Shown here: positions 35,809 to 45,077 of the stretch, in pieces
Layout of the letters: each line of letters begins with the position of its first letter
Numbering within the stretch: position 1 is the stretch's first letter
From: an uncultured Bacilli bacterium
GTDB taxonomy: Bacteria > Bacillota_I > Bacilli_A > RF39 > UBA660
DNA: 64,000 nucleotides
Reading direction: 5' to 3'
Assembly: GCA_947629655.1 (NCBI GenBank)
Contig: CANREL010000003.1
Location: 1 to 64,000 of the forward strand
The notes under the pieces: model-generated
Told to the model about the DNA's origin: nothing
The model's database searches: none
Seen by the model: only the letters and a program-made list of their open reading frames with translations
Program-made: the position numbers and the translations under genes

Positions 35809-37446
35809 ATGTTGATTAAAAATTTAAATCTATCGTTTGGAATTAATCAAATATTTAATAATATTGACATAAATATTCCAGATGATAAAAAGATTGGGGT
35901 AGTAGGTGTCAATGGTAGTGGTAAAACAACCTTTTTTAAAGTAGTATTAGGATTACAAGAAGTTGATTCTGGTAATATAACTTTTTTTAATAGACCTAAA
36001 ATATCTTATTTACCACAAGTTATTACTGATGAAGTACCCAGTTTAGATGTGACAGTATTTGATTATTTATTAGATGGACGTCCAATAAAAAGACTTGAAA
36101 ATGAAATAAATGATTTATACATAAAAATGACGGAAGTTACGGATGATGTAGAAAACGCTAAAATCTTAAAGAAAATTAATAAACTGCAAACAGAATTAGA
36201 TTTTTATGAGCCTTATGAAGCAGAAGAAGTATTATTAAAATTAATAGCTAATATGCATATAGATGATGATTTGTTAGAAAAGAAATTAAATACTTTGAGT
36301 GGTGGTCAAAAATCTAAAATTGCTTTTATTAGACTTCTATATTCTAAACCAGATTTAATTCTATTAGATGAACCGACTAACCATTTAGATAAGGATACTA
36401 AGGATTTCGTCACGGATTATTTAAAGAATTATTCAGGTGGTGTCTACATAATTTCACATGATGTTGAATTTTTGGATAAGATAATAGATAAGACTTTATA
36501 TATTGATAAAAGACATCATTCAATGGAATTGTTTGATGGTAACTATTCACAATTTAAAAGGATTTTAAAAGAGCGAGAAACTTTTTTAGAAAAACAAGCA
36601 GCATTACAAGATAAGGAACGTAAACGTTTACAGGGAATTATTGATAAATATATTCATGGTAATGAAAAGAAAGCTCGTATTGCGAAAGATCGTCAAAAGA
36701 AATTGGCCAAGTTAGAAGAAAATGCGGTAATTGTTGAAAAAAAGATGCGAACAGCTAATATATCTCTTCATCAAGGAAGAGAGAGTACTAAACATCCTTT
36801 AGTCATAAATAATTTATGTTTTAAATATGATAAAACCTCTAAAAGAAATCTTTTATATAAAATAAACTTTGATATTCCTCGTGGTGAAAAATTTTTAATC
36901 GTTGGTGAAAATGGAGTAGGAAAAAGTACTTTATTAAAACTAATCGTTGGTGAATTAACACCTGATAGTGGGGAGATAATTTTAGGAGATAAAACAGATA
37001 TCGGTTATTATGCACAAGAGCATGAGCAATTAGATTTAGAAGCGAATTTGCTCGACAATTTAAATGATTTTGACCTAACTGAAAACGAAAAAAGAGGATT
37101 TTTGGGAAGATTTTTATTCTTTGGTGATGATCTTTTTAAGAAAGTCAAATATTTATCACCTGGTGAGAGAGCACGTCTTGCTTTACTTAAATTAACTCTA
37201 AAGAAAGCTAATTTGTTGATACTTGATGAACCGACTAATCACTTGGATCCAGAGACACAAAAAATTATTGCGAATAATTTAAAAGATTTTCCAGGTACAA
37301 TTATTTTGGTATCCCACAATCCAAGTTTTGTTGATAATTTAGGAATTAATAGAACGATGATTCTTCCAGAGGGAAGACTATCTTATTATGAGAGTGATGT
37401 AGTAGAGAAATATCATATTTTAAATACTAAACAGGATAGGAGGTAA
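35809..37446 (+). CDS. ABC-F family ATPase
   Basis: A 545-residue soluble protein with two ABC domains and no membrane segment, so a ribosome-associated ABC-F factor rather than a transporter. First domain: GVNGSGKTT, LSGGQKSK, LLDEPTNHLD. A linker (about 245-320, charged, with KDRQKKLAKLEENAVIV) precedes the second domain: GENGVGKST, LSPGERAR, ILDEPTNHLD. Members relieve ribosome stalling or give antibiotic resistance; the subtype is not assigned. It lacks a long C-terminal coiled coil. The next gene starts 2 bases after its stop. Confidence 0.9.
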   Translation: MLIKNLNLSFGINQIFNNIDINIPDDKKIGVVGVNGSGKTTFFKVVLGLQEVDSGNITFFNRPKISYLPQVITDEVPSLDVTVFDYLLDGRPIKRLENEINDLYIKMTEVTDDVENAKILKKINKLQTELDFYEPYEAEEVLLKLIANMHIDDDLLEKKLNTLSGGQKSKIAFIRLLYSKPDLILLDEPTNHLDKDTKDFVTDYLKNYSGGVYIISHDVEFLDKIIDKTLYIDKRHHSMELFDGNYSQFKRILKERETFLEKQAALQDKERKRLQGIIDKYIHGNEKKARIAKDRQKKLAKLEENAVIVEKKMRTANISLHQGRESTKHPLVINNLCFKYDKTSKRNLLYKINFDIPRGEKFLIVGENGVGKSTLLKLIVGELTPDSGEIILGDKTDIGYYAQEHEQLDLEANLLDNLNDFDLTENEKRGFLGRFLFFGDDLFKKVKYLSPGERARLALLKLTLKKANLLILDEPTNHLDPETQKIIANNLKDFPGTIILVSHNPSFVDNLGINRTMILPEGRLSYYESDVVEKYHILNTKQDRR

Positions 37447-37448
37447 AG

Positions 37449-38480
37449 ATGAATATCTATTTATTATTATTAGTCATTGCCGCCTTAATAGGTAGTAAAA
37501 TATATTTGAAAGACTTCAATCATGAATATTTAAATATTGATACGACATCATGTATCAAAGGACTATTTGTATTAATTGTTTTCTATTCTCATATAGCTTC
37601 ATATGTAGAGTTTTCATCATCAAATGATTTTTTTATGACTAAGTTTATTCTCTTTCTTGGTCAATTGATGGTAACGATGTTTTTGTTTTATTCTGGTTAT
37701 GGCATATATGAATCTATAAAGAGAAAAAAAAGAGAATACATAGATTCTTTTCCTAAAAATAGAATTTTAAAAACTTATGTCCATTTTGTATTAATAGTAC
37801 TAACTTATTGGATAGTTAATATGATTGTTGGCATAAAATATGAGGCAATTGATATCTTTTTATCATTTTTAGTATGGCACAGCTTAGGTAATAGTAATTG
37901 GTATATTTTCATCATATTAGTACTTTATGTAATAACTTATATATCTTTTAAAATATTTAGTAAAAGTGATAGGAAAGCTATTATGTCTACTTGGATATTA
38001 TCAATAATAGGAATAATAATTTTAAAGAATTGTCGACCTATCTATTGGATTAATACATTATTATGTTTTCCTTTAGGAATGACTTATTCTCATCATAAAG
38101 AAGATATTGATAAGTTTCTTTTTAATAATAAAAAGTATATCTTTACTCTAATTGCTTTAAGTGTATCTTTTTGTCTATTTAGATTATATGCTCATGAAAA
38201 TTTGTCGTTTTATCTATTGATGTCAATTGCTTTTTCTTTGGTAGTAGTACTTTTGACAATGAAGATAAACATAAGGAATACCTTTTTAAAATGGTTTGGT
38301 GATAGGTTGTTTTTAGCATATATATTACAGAGATTACCAATGATTGTTTTACGACATATTGTTACTAATCCTTATCTATATTTTGGATTATGTTTTGTAA
38401 TGATGATCTTTTTAATAATTATTTTTGATATGATATTAAAAAAGTTTGATAAGATTTTTTTCAACAAAAAAAGATGTTAG
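37449..38480 (+). CDS. Acyltransferase family 3 membrane protein
   Basis: A 343-residue polytopic protein with about ten helices. TTSCIKGLFVLIVFYSHIASYV holds the conserved His of OafA/OatA-type O-acyltransferases, and LGNSNWYIFIILVLYVITY is also typical. It has no fused SGNH domain. Probable role: acetylation of a surface sugar or other polymer. It is coupled to the ABC-F gene by a 2-base gap and convergent with the next gene. Confidence 0.78.
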   Translation: MNIYLLLLVIAALIGSKIYLKDFNHEYLNIDTTSCIKGLFVLIVFYSHIASYVEFSSSNDFFMTKFILFLGQLMVTMFLFYSGYGIYESIKRKKREYIDSFPKNRILKTYVHFVLIVLTYWIVNMIVGIKYEAIDIFLSFLVWHSLGNSNWYIFIILVLYVITYISFKIFSKSDRKAIMSTWILSIIGIIILKNCRPIYWINTLLCFPLGMTYSHHKEDIDKFLFNNKKYIFTLIALSVSFCLFRLYAHENLSFYLLMSIAFSLVVVLLTMKINIRNTFLKWFGDRLFLAYILQRLPMIVLRHIVTNPYLYFGLCFVMMIFLIIIFDMILKKFDKIFFNKKRC

Positions 38481-38497
38481 AAGACATCTTTTTTATT
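38465..38497. terminator. Bidirectional terminator
   Basis: A-rich stem AAAAAAGATGT with ACATCTTTTTT, overlapping the ends of the two convergent genes. Confidence 0.85.
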
Positions 38498-39457
38498 TAC
38501 GACGTTATGTTTATATAAATACCATTCATCATCTATATTGATAATTATCAAATTTATTTCAACATCGTCATTACTGAAAATTCTTACTTCGTAAGCACTT
38601 TCAATATAAACAGTTTTTCGATAATTATCAAGTATTTCTTTTTCTAATTCTTCTATTTCATAATAATACATAATGTCATATGTACCATCATTACATTCAG
38701 GTTTGGGTTCTGTTTCCTTTTCTAATTCTATTTCGGGTTTTACTCTTGTCGTCGTTCTATCATCAGCGATATTTTGATACCAATAATTATAGTCAGTTAC
38801 AAAATATACATAATCTAATACTTCTTCAGGAGTGTTCTCAGCTACAGCATTACAGTAAGTTTCGACTGGTTCATTATAACTGTAATAGTCTTCATATTCA
38901 CTATCATCATAATTGTCATAAGAAGCTAGATCAATAAATAGGCCAATCACACTTATTATTATAGATATTGCTACTATGGATATGACGATTGTTCGGAATT
39001 TGTTAACACTTTTAGAATAATCAAATTTGTTAATGTTACTAATAATATTATTATTACTTGGAATTTTATCACTGTAATCATTCTTAGGTTGTTGATAATA
39101 CTTATTGTCATCTCTTACTGAATAATCGCGAGAACTTTCACTTTTTTCTCTAGGAATATATTTCTTGTTTTTATCAAATTCAAAACTGTAATCATGTTGA
39201 TGTTCATTAGGATTATTGAAATCAAATTCATATTCATGATCATTACTAAAATCGAAATTGTAATTGTGTTCATGTTCGTCAGGATTATCAAAATCAAATT
39301 CGTAATTATGATCATGATCAATATATTCATCAGATTTCATGACATCTTTTTCAATATCTTCTTTATTAAGTCTATGATCTTTTAAGAAATCTTTATAACC
39401 AGTATATTCATATTTATAATCTTTATAATTTCTAGACATTTTATTTTTATCATTCAT
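38477..39457 (-). CDS. Membrane protein with His/Asp/aromatic tandem repeats
   Basis: A 326-residue protein of unknown family. The N-terminal part (about 1-110) contains four tandem copies of a degenerate 14-17-residue unit such as EHEHNYNFDFSN and EHQHDYSFEFD, rich in His, Asp, Asn, Tyr and Phe. A single membrane helix (about 156-178) follows. The C-terminal outer domain is acidic with several Tyr and ends in a beta-rich part. With no signal peptide the repeats should be cytosolic. They could bind metal or phase-separate; both are speculation. TAGGAG precedes the ATG. Confidence 0.75.
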   Translation of the reverse strand: MNDKNKMSRNYKDYKYEYTGYKDFLKDHRLNKEDIEKDVMKSDEYIDHDHNYEFDFDNPDEHEHNYNFDFSNDHEYEFDFNNPNEHQHDYSFEFDKNKKYIPREKSESSRDYSVRDDNKYYQQPKNDYSDKIPSNNNIISNINKFDYSKSVNKFRTIVISIVAISIIISVIGLFIDLASYDNYDDSEYEDYYSYNEPVETYCNAVAENTPEEVLDYVYFVTDYNYWYQNIADDRTTTRVKPEIELEKETEPKPECNDGTYDIMYYYEIEELEKEILDNYRKTVYIESAYEVRIFSNDDVEINLIIINIDDEWYLYKHNVVNKKDVF

Positions 39458-39523
39458 AATTTACTCCTACTATCTATACTTTTATTCTATATTTTTATTC
39501 GTTAAAAGTAAAGTTTTAAGACA

Positions 39524-39553
39524 AAATAAAAAACTATTTACATAGTTTTTTAT
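39524..39553 (-). terminator. Terminator after rnj
   Basis: On the minus strand, stem AAAACTAT with ATAGTTTT followed by T-rich sequence. Confidence 0.75.
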
Positions 39554-41220
39554 CTCTTTATATCAAGGATTACTGGTAAAATAATTGGTTTTCTACCAGT
39601 TAATTCATAGATGAATGGGAATAGATCAGAAGTTATCTGATTCTTTATGTCGTTAAAATTAGCAGTCTTATCTTTTAGCTTAGTATTAATAGAGTTAGAT
39701 GCCATGGTTTCAATCTTTTTAATTAGTTCTTCGTTTTCATTTATTAAGATGAAACCTCTAGTTGTGATATTAGGTTTGATGAGCAATTCTCTTTTTTTCA
39801 TATCAACATTGGCAATTACTACTAAAATACCATCACTGGCCATTATTTTTCTATCACGCAAAACAGCTCCATTTATTTCACCAAGACGATTACCATCGAC
39901 ATAGATGTCATTAGCAATGACTGAGTCTGATTTAGTTATTTCATGATTTACTAGTGATAATACATTACCATTTTGTAAGACAAAGGTATTTTCTTTAGGA
40001 ATACCACATTCAATACCGATATTAGCATGATTTTTTAACATGCGATAGTCACCATGAAATGGCATTAAGTATTTTGGTTTGATAAGTCTGATCATCAACT
40101 TTAATTCTTCGATATTAGCATGACCTGAGGTATGGATATCGGATAGGGAAGTATTGGTAAATACTTTTACTCCTTGAAGATAAAGTTTATTTATAGTTCT
40201 TCCAATTGCTTGAGCATTTCCAGGAATAGGTGAAGAAGAGAAGACTACTATGTCATCAGGTCTAAGTTTAATTTGTTTATGAGTTCCATTAGCAATGCGC
40301 GATAGAGCCGCTAGTGGTTCTCCTTGTGAACCTGTACATAGAATCGTTACTTCACCAGGTTTTAAAGTATTGGCTTCTTCAGGACTTATGATGATATCTT
40401 TATGGTCGATATAACCACCTTTTAGGGATATCTCAATATTATTTTCCATACTTCGTCCAAATACGCATATCTTGCGATTATGTTCGTAACAAGTCTCAAC
40501 GATGTGTTTTAAACGATAAATATTAGAAGCGAAAGTAGCGATGATAATGCGACGATTATTATACTTGTCAAAAATATCATTTAAAGCACTGTCAACTTTT
40601 CTTTCACTTATGCTCATTCCTTCATTTAAAGCATTAGTTGAATCACTTATTAATAGGTCAACACCTTCTTCACCAATTCTAGCCATTTTGTGTAAATCGG
40701 CCATTGGTCCGATAGGGGTTAAATCAAATTTAAAATCACCTGTTGTCACAATTGTACCATTAGGTGTTTTAACGACAATACCATGTGAATCTGGTATTGA
40801 GTGTGTTGTTTTAAAAAATTCTACTTGAATATTTTTAAATTTTAAGATTGTTTGGTCATCATAGGTGTATAAATTGTCATATCTAATATTTCTATCTTCT
40901 AGTTTTAATGCGATAAGTTCTTTGGCTTGATTAGCAGCATAAATAGCAGGTATTTCTACATTTTGAATTAAAAAAGGAATACCACCAATATGGTCTTCAT
41001 GACCATGTGTAATAACTAAAGCTTTTATCTTATCTTGATTTTGTTTTAAAAATGTAAAATCTGGTAAAATATAATCAATTCCTAGAAGTCCACCTTCTGG
41101 AAAACAAATTCCCGCATCAATAATAACAATTTCATCACCATGCATTACACAATACATGTTTTTTCCTACTTCGCCCAAACCACCTAAAACTATAATTTTA
41201 GTTTCAATTTGGTCTTTCAT
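39550..41220 (-). CDS. rnj: Ribonuclease J
   Basis: A 556-residue metallo-beta-lactamase/beta-CASP RNase with 5' exonuclease and endonuclease activity. Motifs: GGLGEVGKNMY, THGHEDHIGG (zinc ligands), TGDFKFD, ISDSTNA, and the beta-CASP PFHGDYRML and SGHANIEEL. The C-terminal domain is present. AAAGGAG precedes the ATG. Which paralogue (J1 or J2) cannot be told from one gene. Confidence 0.95.
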   Translation of the reverse strand: MKDQIETKIIVLGGLGEVGKNMYCVMHGDEIVIIDAGICFPEGGLLGIDYILPDFTFLKQNQDKIKALVITHGHEDHIGGIPFLIQNVEIPAIYAANQAKELIALKLEDRNIRYDNLYTYDDQTILKFKNIQVEFFKTTHSIPDSHGIVVKTPNGTIVTTGDFKFDLTPIGPMADLHKMARIGEEGVDLLISDSTNALNEGMSISERKVDSALNDIFDKYNNRRIIIATFASNIYRLKHIVETCYEHNRKICVFGRSMENNIEISLKGGYIDHKDIIISPEEANTLKPGEVTILCTGSQGEPLAALSRIANGTHKQIKLRPDDIVVFSSSPIPGNAQAIGRTINKLYLQGVKVFTNTSLSDIHTSGHANIEELKLMIRLIKPKYLMPFHGDYRMLKNHANIGIECGIPKENTFVLQNGNVLSLVNHEITKSDSVIANDIYVDGNRLGEINGAVLRDRKIMASDGILVVIANVDMKKRELLIKPNITTRGFILINENEELIKKIETMASNSINTKLKDKTANFNDIKNQITSDLFPFIYELTGRKPIILPVILDIKR

Positions 41221-41261
41221 AAAATCTCCTTTCTTTTGTATATAAAAGAACTAACATGTGA

Positions 41262-41290
41262 ATTATACTATGAAAATGTATTTTTGTCTA
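41262..41290 (-). promoter_or_regulatory. rnj promoter
   Basis: On the minus strand: TAGACA, 17-base spacer, TATAAT (plus coordinates 41285-41290 and 41262-41267). Confidence 0.6.
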
Positions 41291-41301
41291 TATTTTGCCA
41301 A

Positions 41302-41332
41302 GAAAAAAGATTAACTTGTGTTAATCTTTTAT
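41302..41332 (-). terminator. Terminator of the surface operon
   Basis: On the minus strand, stem AAAGATTAAC with GTTAATCTTT and loop ACAA, then T-run. It ends the dockerin/cohesin/LCP operon. Confidence 0.85.
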
Positions 41333-43425
41333 GGCGTTTCATCACTATCTTTAGAACCATCTTGACTACTAGAACTACTTGATCCTGAAGAAGTATTATC
41401 TGATGATCCTCCTGATTGACTAGAAGAACTGTCACCTGGTGTTGTCTCTGTATTTTTTTCATCATCAGTAGTCGTATCTTCATCTTTTGGTTTGGTAGTA
41501 GTAGTATTTTGGTTATTAACTATCGTCAAAGTAATCGTTTTAGTCGTACATAAATCGACTCTTTTCTTTTCAGGATAACTTTGATTAATGATCGTACCAT
41601 TAGCATATTTAGTTGAAGTTGTCTCTTTAAATATTACTTGGAAACCATTTTTTACGCCCCAAGAAGTTGCTTGCGCTCTAGTATAACTAGCAAAATTTGG
41701 TATTAACGTGTACAACTTTGTAGCTGTTTTTGGATGTTTACCAATGACATTTTGTTCATATGGATCTTCAACAGAGTAGGAGAAGGTCGTTATGTCTTTG
41801 GCTTTTTTAAGTCCTAAATTTTCTTTCATCGCATCAATTATTGAGGCTTTACTCTCTTGATTTGGAATAAAGTTATATAGAACTAGATGACTTCTCTCAT
41901 CATATATCTTTTGGTCAGCACCAGCTAGATATAATTTTTGAATTGTGAATAGGTCACTATCTTCATTTTTAGAACTTATAATTATATCTTTAGCAATGTT
42001 ATAGAATGATAAGATAGTATCTCTTGACATATTAGTATCCATATTATTAGAAATGGCATCTAATATTTCATATACTGTTGATGGGCTGTCAATCTTTTTA
42101 GCTTTGTTCATTATTCCTCTTAAAACTAATTGTTGATTTTGACCACGAACAAAGTCATTTCGCGTTCCTTTGTTTTTCGTAGGACAATATTGAGCCATCT
42201 TTTTACCAACTTTACTACCATCATTTGGTTTATGTCTATTTCTTGAAAGGGCAAGAGCTTGTTCACCATTTAGAATTTGTTTTCCAGCTTCGACTTGAAC
42301 AGTTTGTGAACCCCATTTTCTCTTACTATTTTGTTCACATAAAGCATAAGGAACATCAACTTCAATACCATCTAGAGCATTTACTAAATCGACAAGACCA
42401 GCAAAATTTATCTTGGCATAATAGTCGATTGTGATACCGAAGTAGTTTTGAATGGTATTAATTGTACATTTTGTACCACGACTTGCCGCATGCGTAATTT
42501 TATTTTCGGTTTTGTTAGTCATACAAGCTATTGGAACGTAAGAATCTCTAGGAATACTTAACATTGTCGCAGTTAGAGTATCAGGATTGAACGTTATCAA
42601 TATCATGGCATCACCATTGAAAGAATCAGAGTTAGCGATACCTTCATTTTTGGAATCGACACCTAATAATAACATCGTGAAAGGTTTACTGATATCTTGG
42701 GAACTACCCAATAGTTCAGTTTCTTCTTTTGTCTCTTGTTTAGAAGTTGAAATAATTATTTTCGTATCACTTTCAAGTGTTTCGTATTCTTCCATTTCAC
42801 TATAAATCTCTACATAGTTAGTAGGTAGGAAGATATAGTTTACGACTCCTTTGTACAGATCTCTAATCATACTTTGATAATCGCCATCTTCGTATTCAAC
42901 GATTTCATTGTTATCATCAAGATTATATTTATCAATAATTTCCATTGGCAATATGTAAGAAATGTTATCATCTTCATTATTACCAATAGCTATTTTAGAA
43001 TTTTTTATATTTTTGACATCATCTATTTCATTAGATTTTAAAGTTACTAGGGAAGTAGAAGAGGTGATGTACTTCTTATTCATACTTCCAAGTTTATCAG
43101 TTATTAAGTTTATGTTATAACCAATTACTATGAATATTATGATGAGAATCAATAATAGAAAACGTTTTATACCTTTTTTTATTTTTTTCTTTTTAGTATT
43201 TTTTCTAAATAAATTGATAATCATCACTAAATTGAATAGACATATCAAACCGATAATTACATATCTCAATACTTTTTCAATAGGTGTTAGTAAGAGAAGG
43301 TTATATATAAGATAAGCACTACTCAATACGGATAATATTATGAAGAATATATCAATTATTAGAGATTTCTTTTTTTGCTTTTTTTCTTTTTTTTGAATTT
43401 CTCTTTCTTTTTCTCTTGTTTTCAT
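41329..43425 (-). CDS. LytR-CpsA-Psr family protein with PASTA-like domain
   Basis: A 698-residue membrane protein. Three N-terminal helices (about 22-115), then a domain (about 125-235) that looks like a small periplasmic-binding fold (KIAIGNNEDDNISYILP...). The LCP catalytic domain (about 245-470) has MLLLGVDSKNEG, DAMILITFNPDTLTATMLSIPRDSYV and RNDFVRGQNQQ. A PASTA-like unit (about 560-640, LIPNFASYTRAQATSWGVKNGF) and a Ser/Thr/Gly tail end it. LCP enzymes attach polymers to peptidoglycan. It starts 8 bases after the cohesin gene. Confidence 0.9.
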   Translation of the reverse strand: MKTREKEREIQKKEKKQKKKSLIIDIFFIILSVLSSAYLIYNLLLLTPIEKVLRYVIIGLICLFNLVMIINLFRKNTKKKKIKKGIKRFLLLILIIIFIVIGYNINLITDKLGSMNKKYITSSTSLVTLKSNEIDDVKNIKNSKIAIGNNEDDNISYILPMEIIDKYNLDDNNEIVEYEDGDYQSMIRDLYKGVVNYIFLPTNYVEIYSEMEEYETLESDTKIIISTSKQETKEETELLGSSQDISKPFTMLLLGVDSKNEGIANSDSFNGDAMILITFNPDTLTATMLSIPRDSYVPIACMTNKTENKITHAASRGTKCTINTIQNYFGITIDYYAKINFAGLVDLVNALDGIEVDVPYALCEQNSKRKWGSQTVQVEAGKQILNGEQALALSRNRHKPNDGSKVGKKMAQYCPTKNKGTRNDFVRGQNQQLVLRGIMNKAKKIDSPSTVYEILDAISNNMDTNMSRDTILSFYNIAKDIIISSKNEDSDLFTIQKLYLAGADQKIYDERSHLVLYNFIPNQESKASIIDAMKENLGLKKAKDITTFSYSVEDPYEQNVIGKHPKTATKLYTLIPNFASYTRAQATSWGVKNGFQVIFKETTSTKYANGTIINQSYPEKKRVDLCTTKTITLTIVNNQNTTTTKPKDEDTTTDDEKNTETTPGDSSSSQSGGSSDNTSSGSSSSSSQDGSKDSDETP

Positions 43426-43433
43426 GTTTCCTC

Positions 43434-45068
43434 CTAAGCAGTTTTATCTTTTTTACTAGTTTTCTTTACTTTTTCTTTTTTCTCTTTAGTCTTTTTTTCT
43501 TTATTCTTTTTCTTGGTAGGTTTTTCATTGAACAATTCATTGATGGAATCAACCATTTCATTTGTCTCTGAAGTAGTAGAGTTATTTATGCGACTCAATT
43601 CATCTTCACTTTCTTGAATCAATTGTTCTTTTTCTTCATCGGTGACTTCGTTTTTCTTTTTATCTTCTTTAGGAAGTTCTTCCATTTCTTCAATTATTTC
43701 TTTTTCTTCATCAGACATGTTTTCTTGTGAGTTATCATCAATATCTTCAACGACGACAACATTGTTTTTCTTCTTCTTTTTTGATTTAGATATTAGAAAT
43801 ATCAAGATGATTAAATAGGTTAGTAAGATAAAACCAAAAAGACCAAGTATGATGTATTGATAAATTTTTATTTCATCTTTATTATTAGGTACTACTATTT
43901 CTCCGTCTTCAGATAGAGAACATCTTTGAACGGTATTTTCATCTTCATCATAACGATAGAGATTTTCTTTACCAGTTTCTAAGTTAATGGCATAGAAATA
44001 GTAAAATTCATCATCTTTTATCGTATAGGTATTGATTTTATTTTCATTTATAGTGACTTCTTTAGTACCATCAGTATTTGTCACTTCTTTATTTTCGATG
44101 TATAGAATTAATTCTTTAAAAGTATTTTGATTATATTTTTTATAAGTATTCTCTTTTTCATCATAGATGTATAATTCTATTTTTCCATCTTTGTCCTTTA
44201 AACCTATAAGAACTATTTTAGCTACGTCATTGACAAGAGCTGGAACTTCTTCTTCACCAATTTTGGCAGTGGCGATAGTAAATGTTGAATTGGGACTATT
44301 GAGCAATTTTTCTTTTCGAACAACGGTCTTTTCTTCACCACTTTCATCTTTTACCGTGATTGGATCTAATTCTTCAACAATAGCAGTTATCGTATAAGTT
44401 TTAGTTGCACCATTTTGAGCAGTTACGACAACTTTTATCGTATTAGAACCATCTTCAACAGCGTGATTACCCAATCCAGATACACTAGCGGTTGCATCAG
44501 CTTTTTTACCAGTTACATTGATGTTTTCAGTGTTAGGAGGTAAATTAACTGTATAAGAAGTAACGCTTGATGAGAAACTAGGTGATAGAGTAGCACCAGT
44601 AACTCCTAGACTGGACAAGTTATTATTTTTGGAATAACTGTCTTCTAACTGCTTTTGTGTAATTATTTTAACACTTTTAGATTTAGTTGCAAAGTTTATT
44701 TGTTGATCACCACTCCAAGTAGCTCCTGTTGCACTAAAACTGAAACTGGCCGTACCAGCTTGCTTTGCTTTAAACGTATAAGTATATGTTTGTGTTTTAG
44801 TAGATGAACCAAAGACTGGGGCACCAGCTAGAGTACCTTTGGTTAGTGATAACATTGATGAGTTATATGAACCATTGTATTGAAGAGCAACCATTCCTCC
44901 AGAGTAATTAACTTTAACTGTAAAAGTTACAGTATTACCAACAACTATTTGTGATTTGTTGGAAGTTATAGTAATCGTTCCACTAGCAGCATCAGCTCTT
45001 ATCGTTGAAAATAATAGTATTGTAATAATTGTTACAAATGATAATAATATTTTTTTTCTTTTACCCAT
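43434..45068 (-). CDS. Membrane-anchored cohesin-like surface protein
   Basis: A 544-residue protein. Signal peptide (1-28), a cohesin/Ig-like beta domain (about 29-135, SQIVVGNTVTFTVKVN...VALQYNGSYNSSMLSL), a cadherin-like beta-sandwich domain (about 145-232, with SFSSSVTSYTVNLPPNTENI and AQNGATKTYTIT), a further outer domain, one membrane helix (about 403-426) and a Glu/Lys-rich cytosolic tail of about 118 residues. Between a dockerin hydrolase (9-base gap) and an LCP protein (8-base gap), it is a likely membrane receptor for dockerins. The cohesin call rests on pattern only. Confidence 0.72.
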   Translation of the reverse strand: MGKRKKILLSFVTIITILLFSTIRADAASGTITITSNKSQIVVGNTVTFTVKVNYSGGMVALQYNGSYNSSMLSLTKGTLAGAPVFGSSTKTQTYTYTFKAKQAGTASFSFSATGATWSGDQQINFATKSKSVKIITQKQLEDSYSKNNNLSSLGVTGATLSPSFSSSVTSYTVNLPPNTENINVTGKKADATASVSGLGNHAVEDGSNTIKVVVTAQNGATKTYTITAIVEELDPITVKDESGEEKTVVRKEKLLNSPNSTFTIATAKIGEEEVPALVNDVAKIVLIGLKDKDGKIELYIYDEKENTYKKYNQNTFKELILYIENKEVTNTDGTKEVTINENKINTYTIKDDEFYYFYAINLETGKENLYRYDEDENTVQRCSLSEDGEIVVPNNKDEIKIYQYIILGLFGFILLTYLIILIFLISKSKKKKKNNVVVVEDIDDNSQENMSDEEKEIIEEMEELPKEDKKKNEVTDEEKEQLIQESEDELSRINNSTTSETNEMVDSINELFNEKPTKKKNKEKKTKEKKEKVKKTSKKDKTA

Positions 45069-45077
45069 TTTATCCTC

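Noticed and set aside
39115..39385. Repetitive frames on both strands at the His/Asp repeat region
   Set aside because: Low-complexity shadows caused by the tandem repeats of the minus-strand gene.
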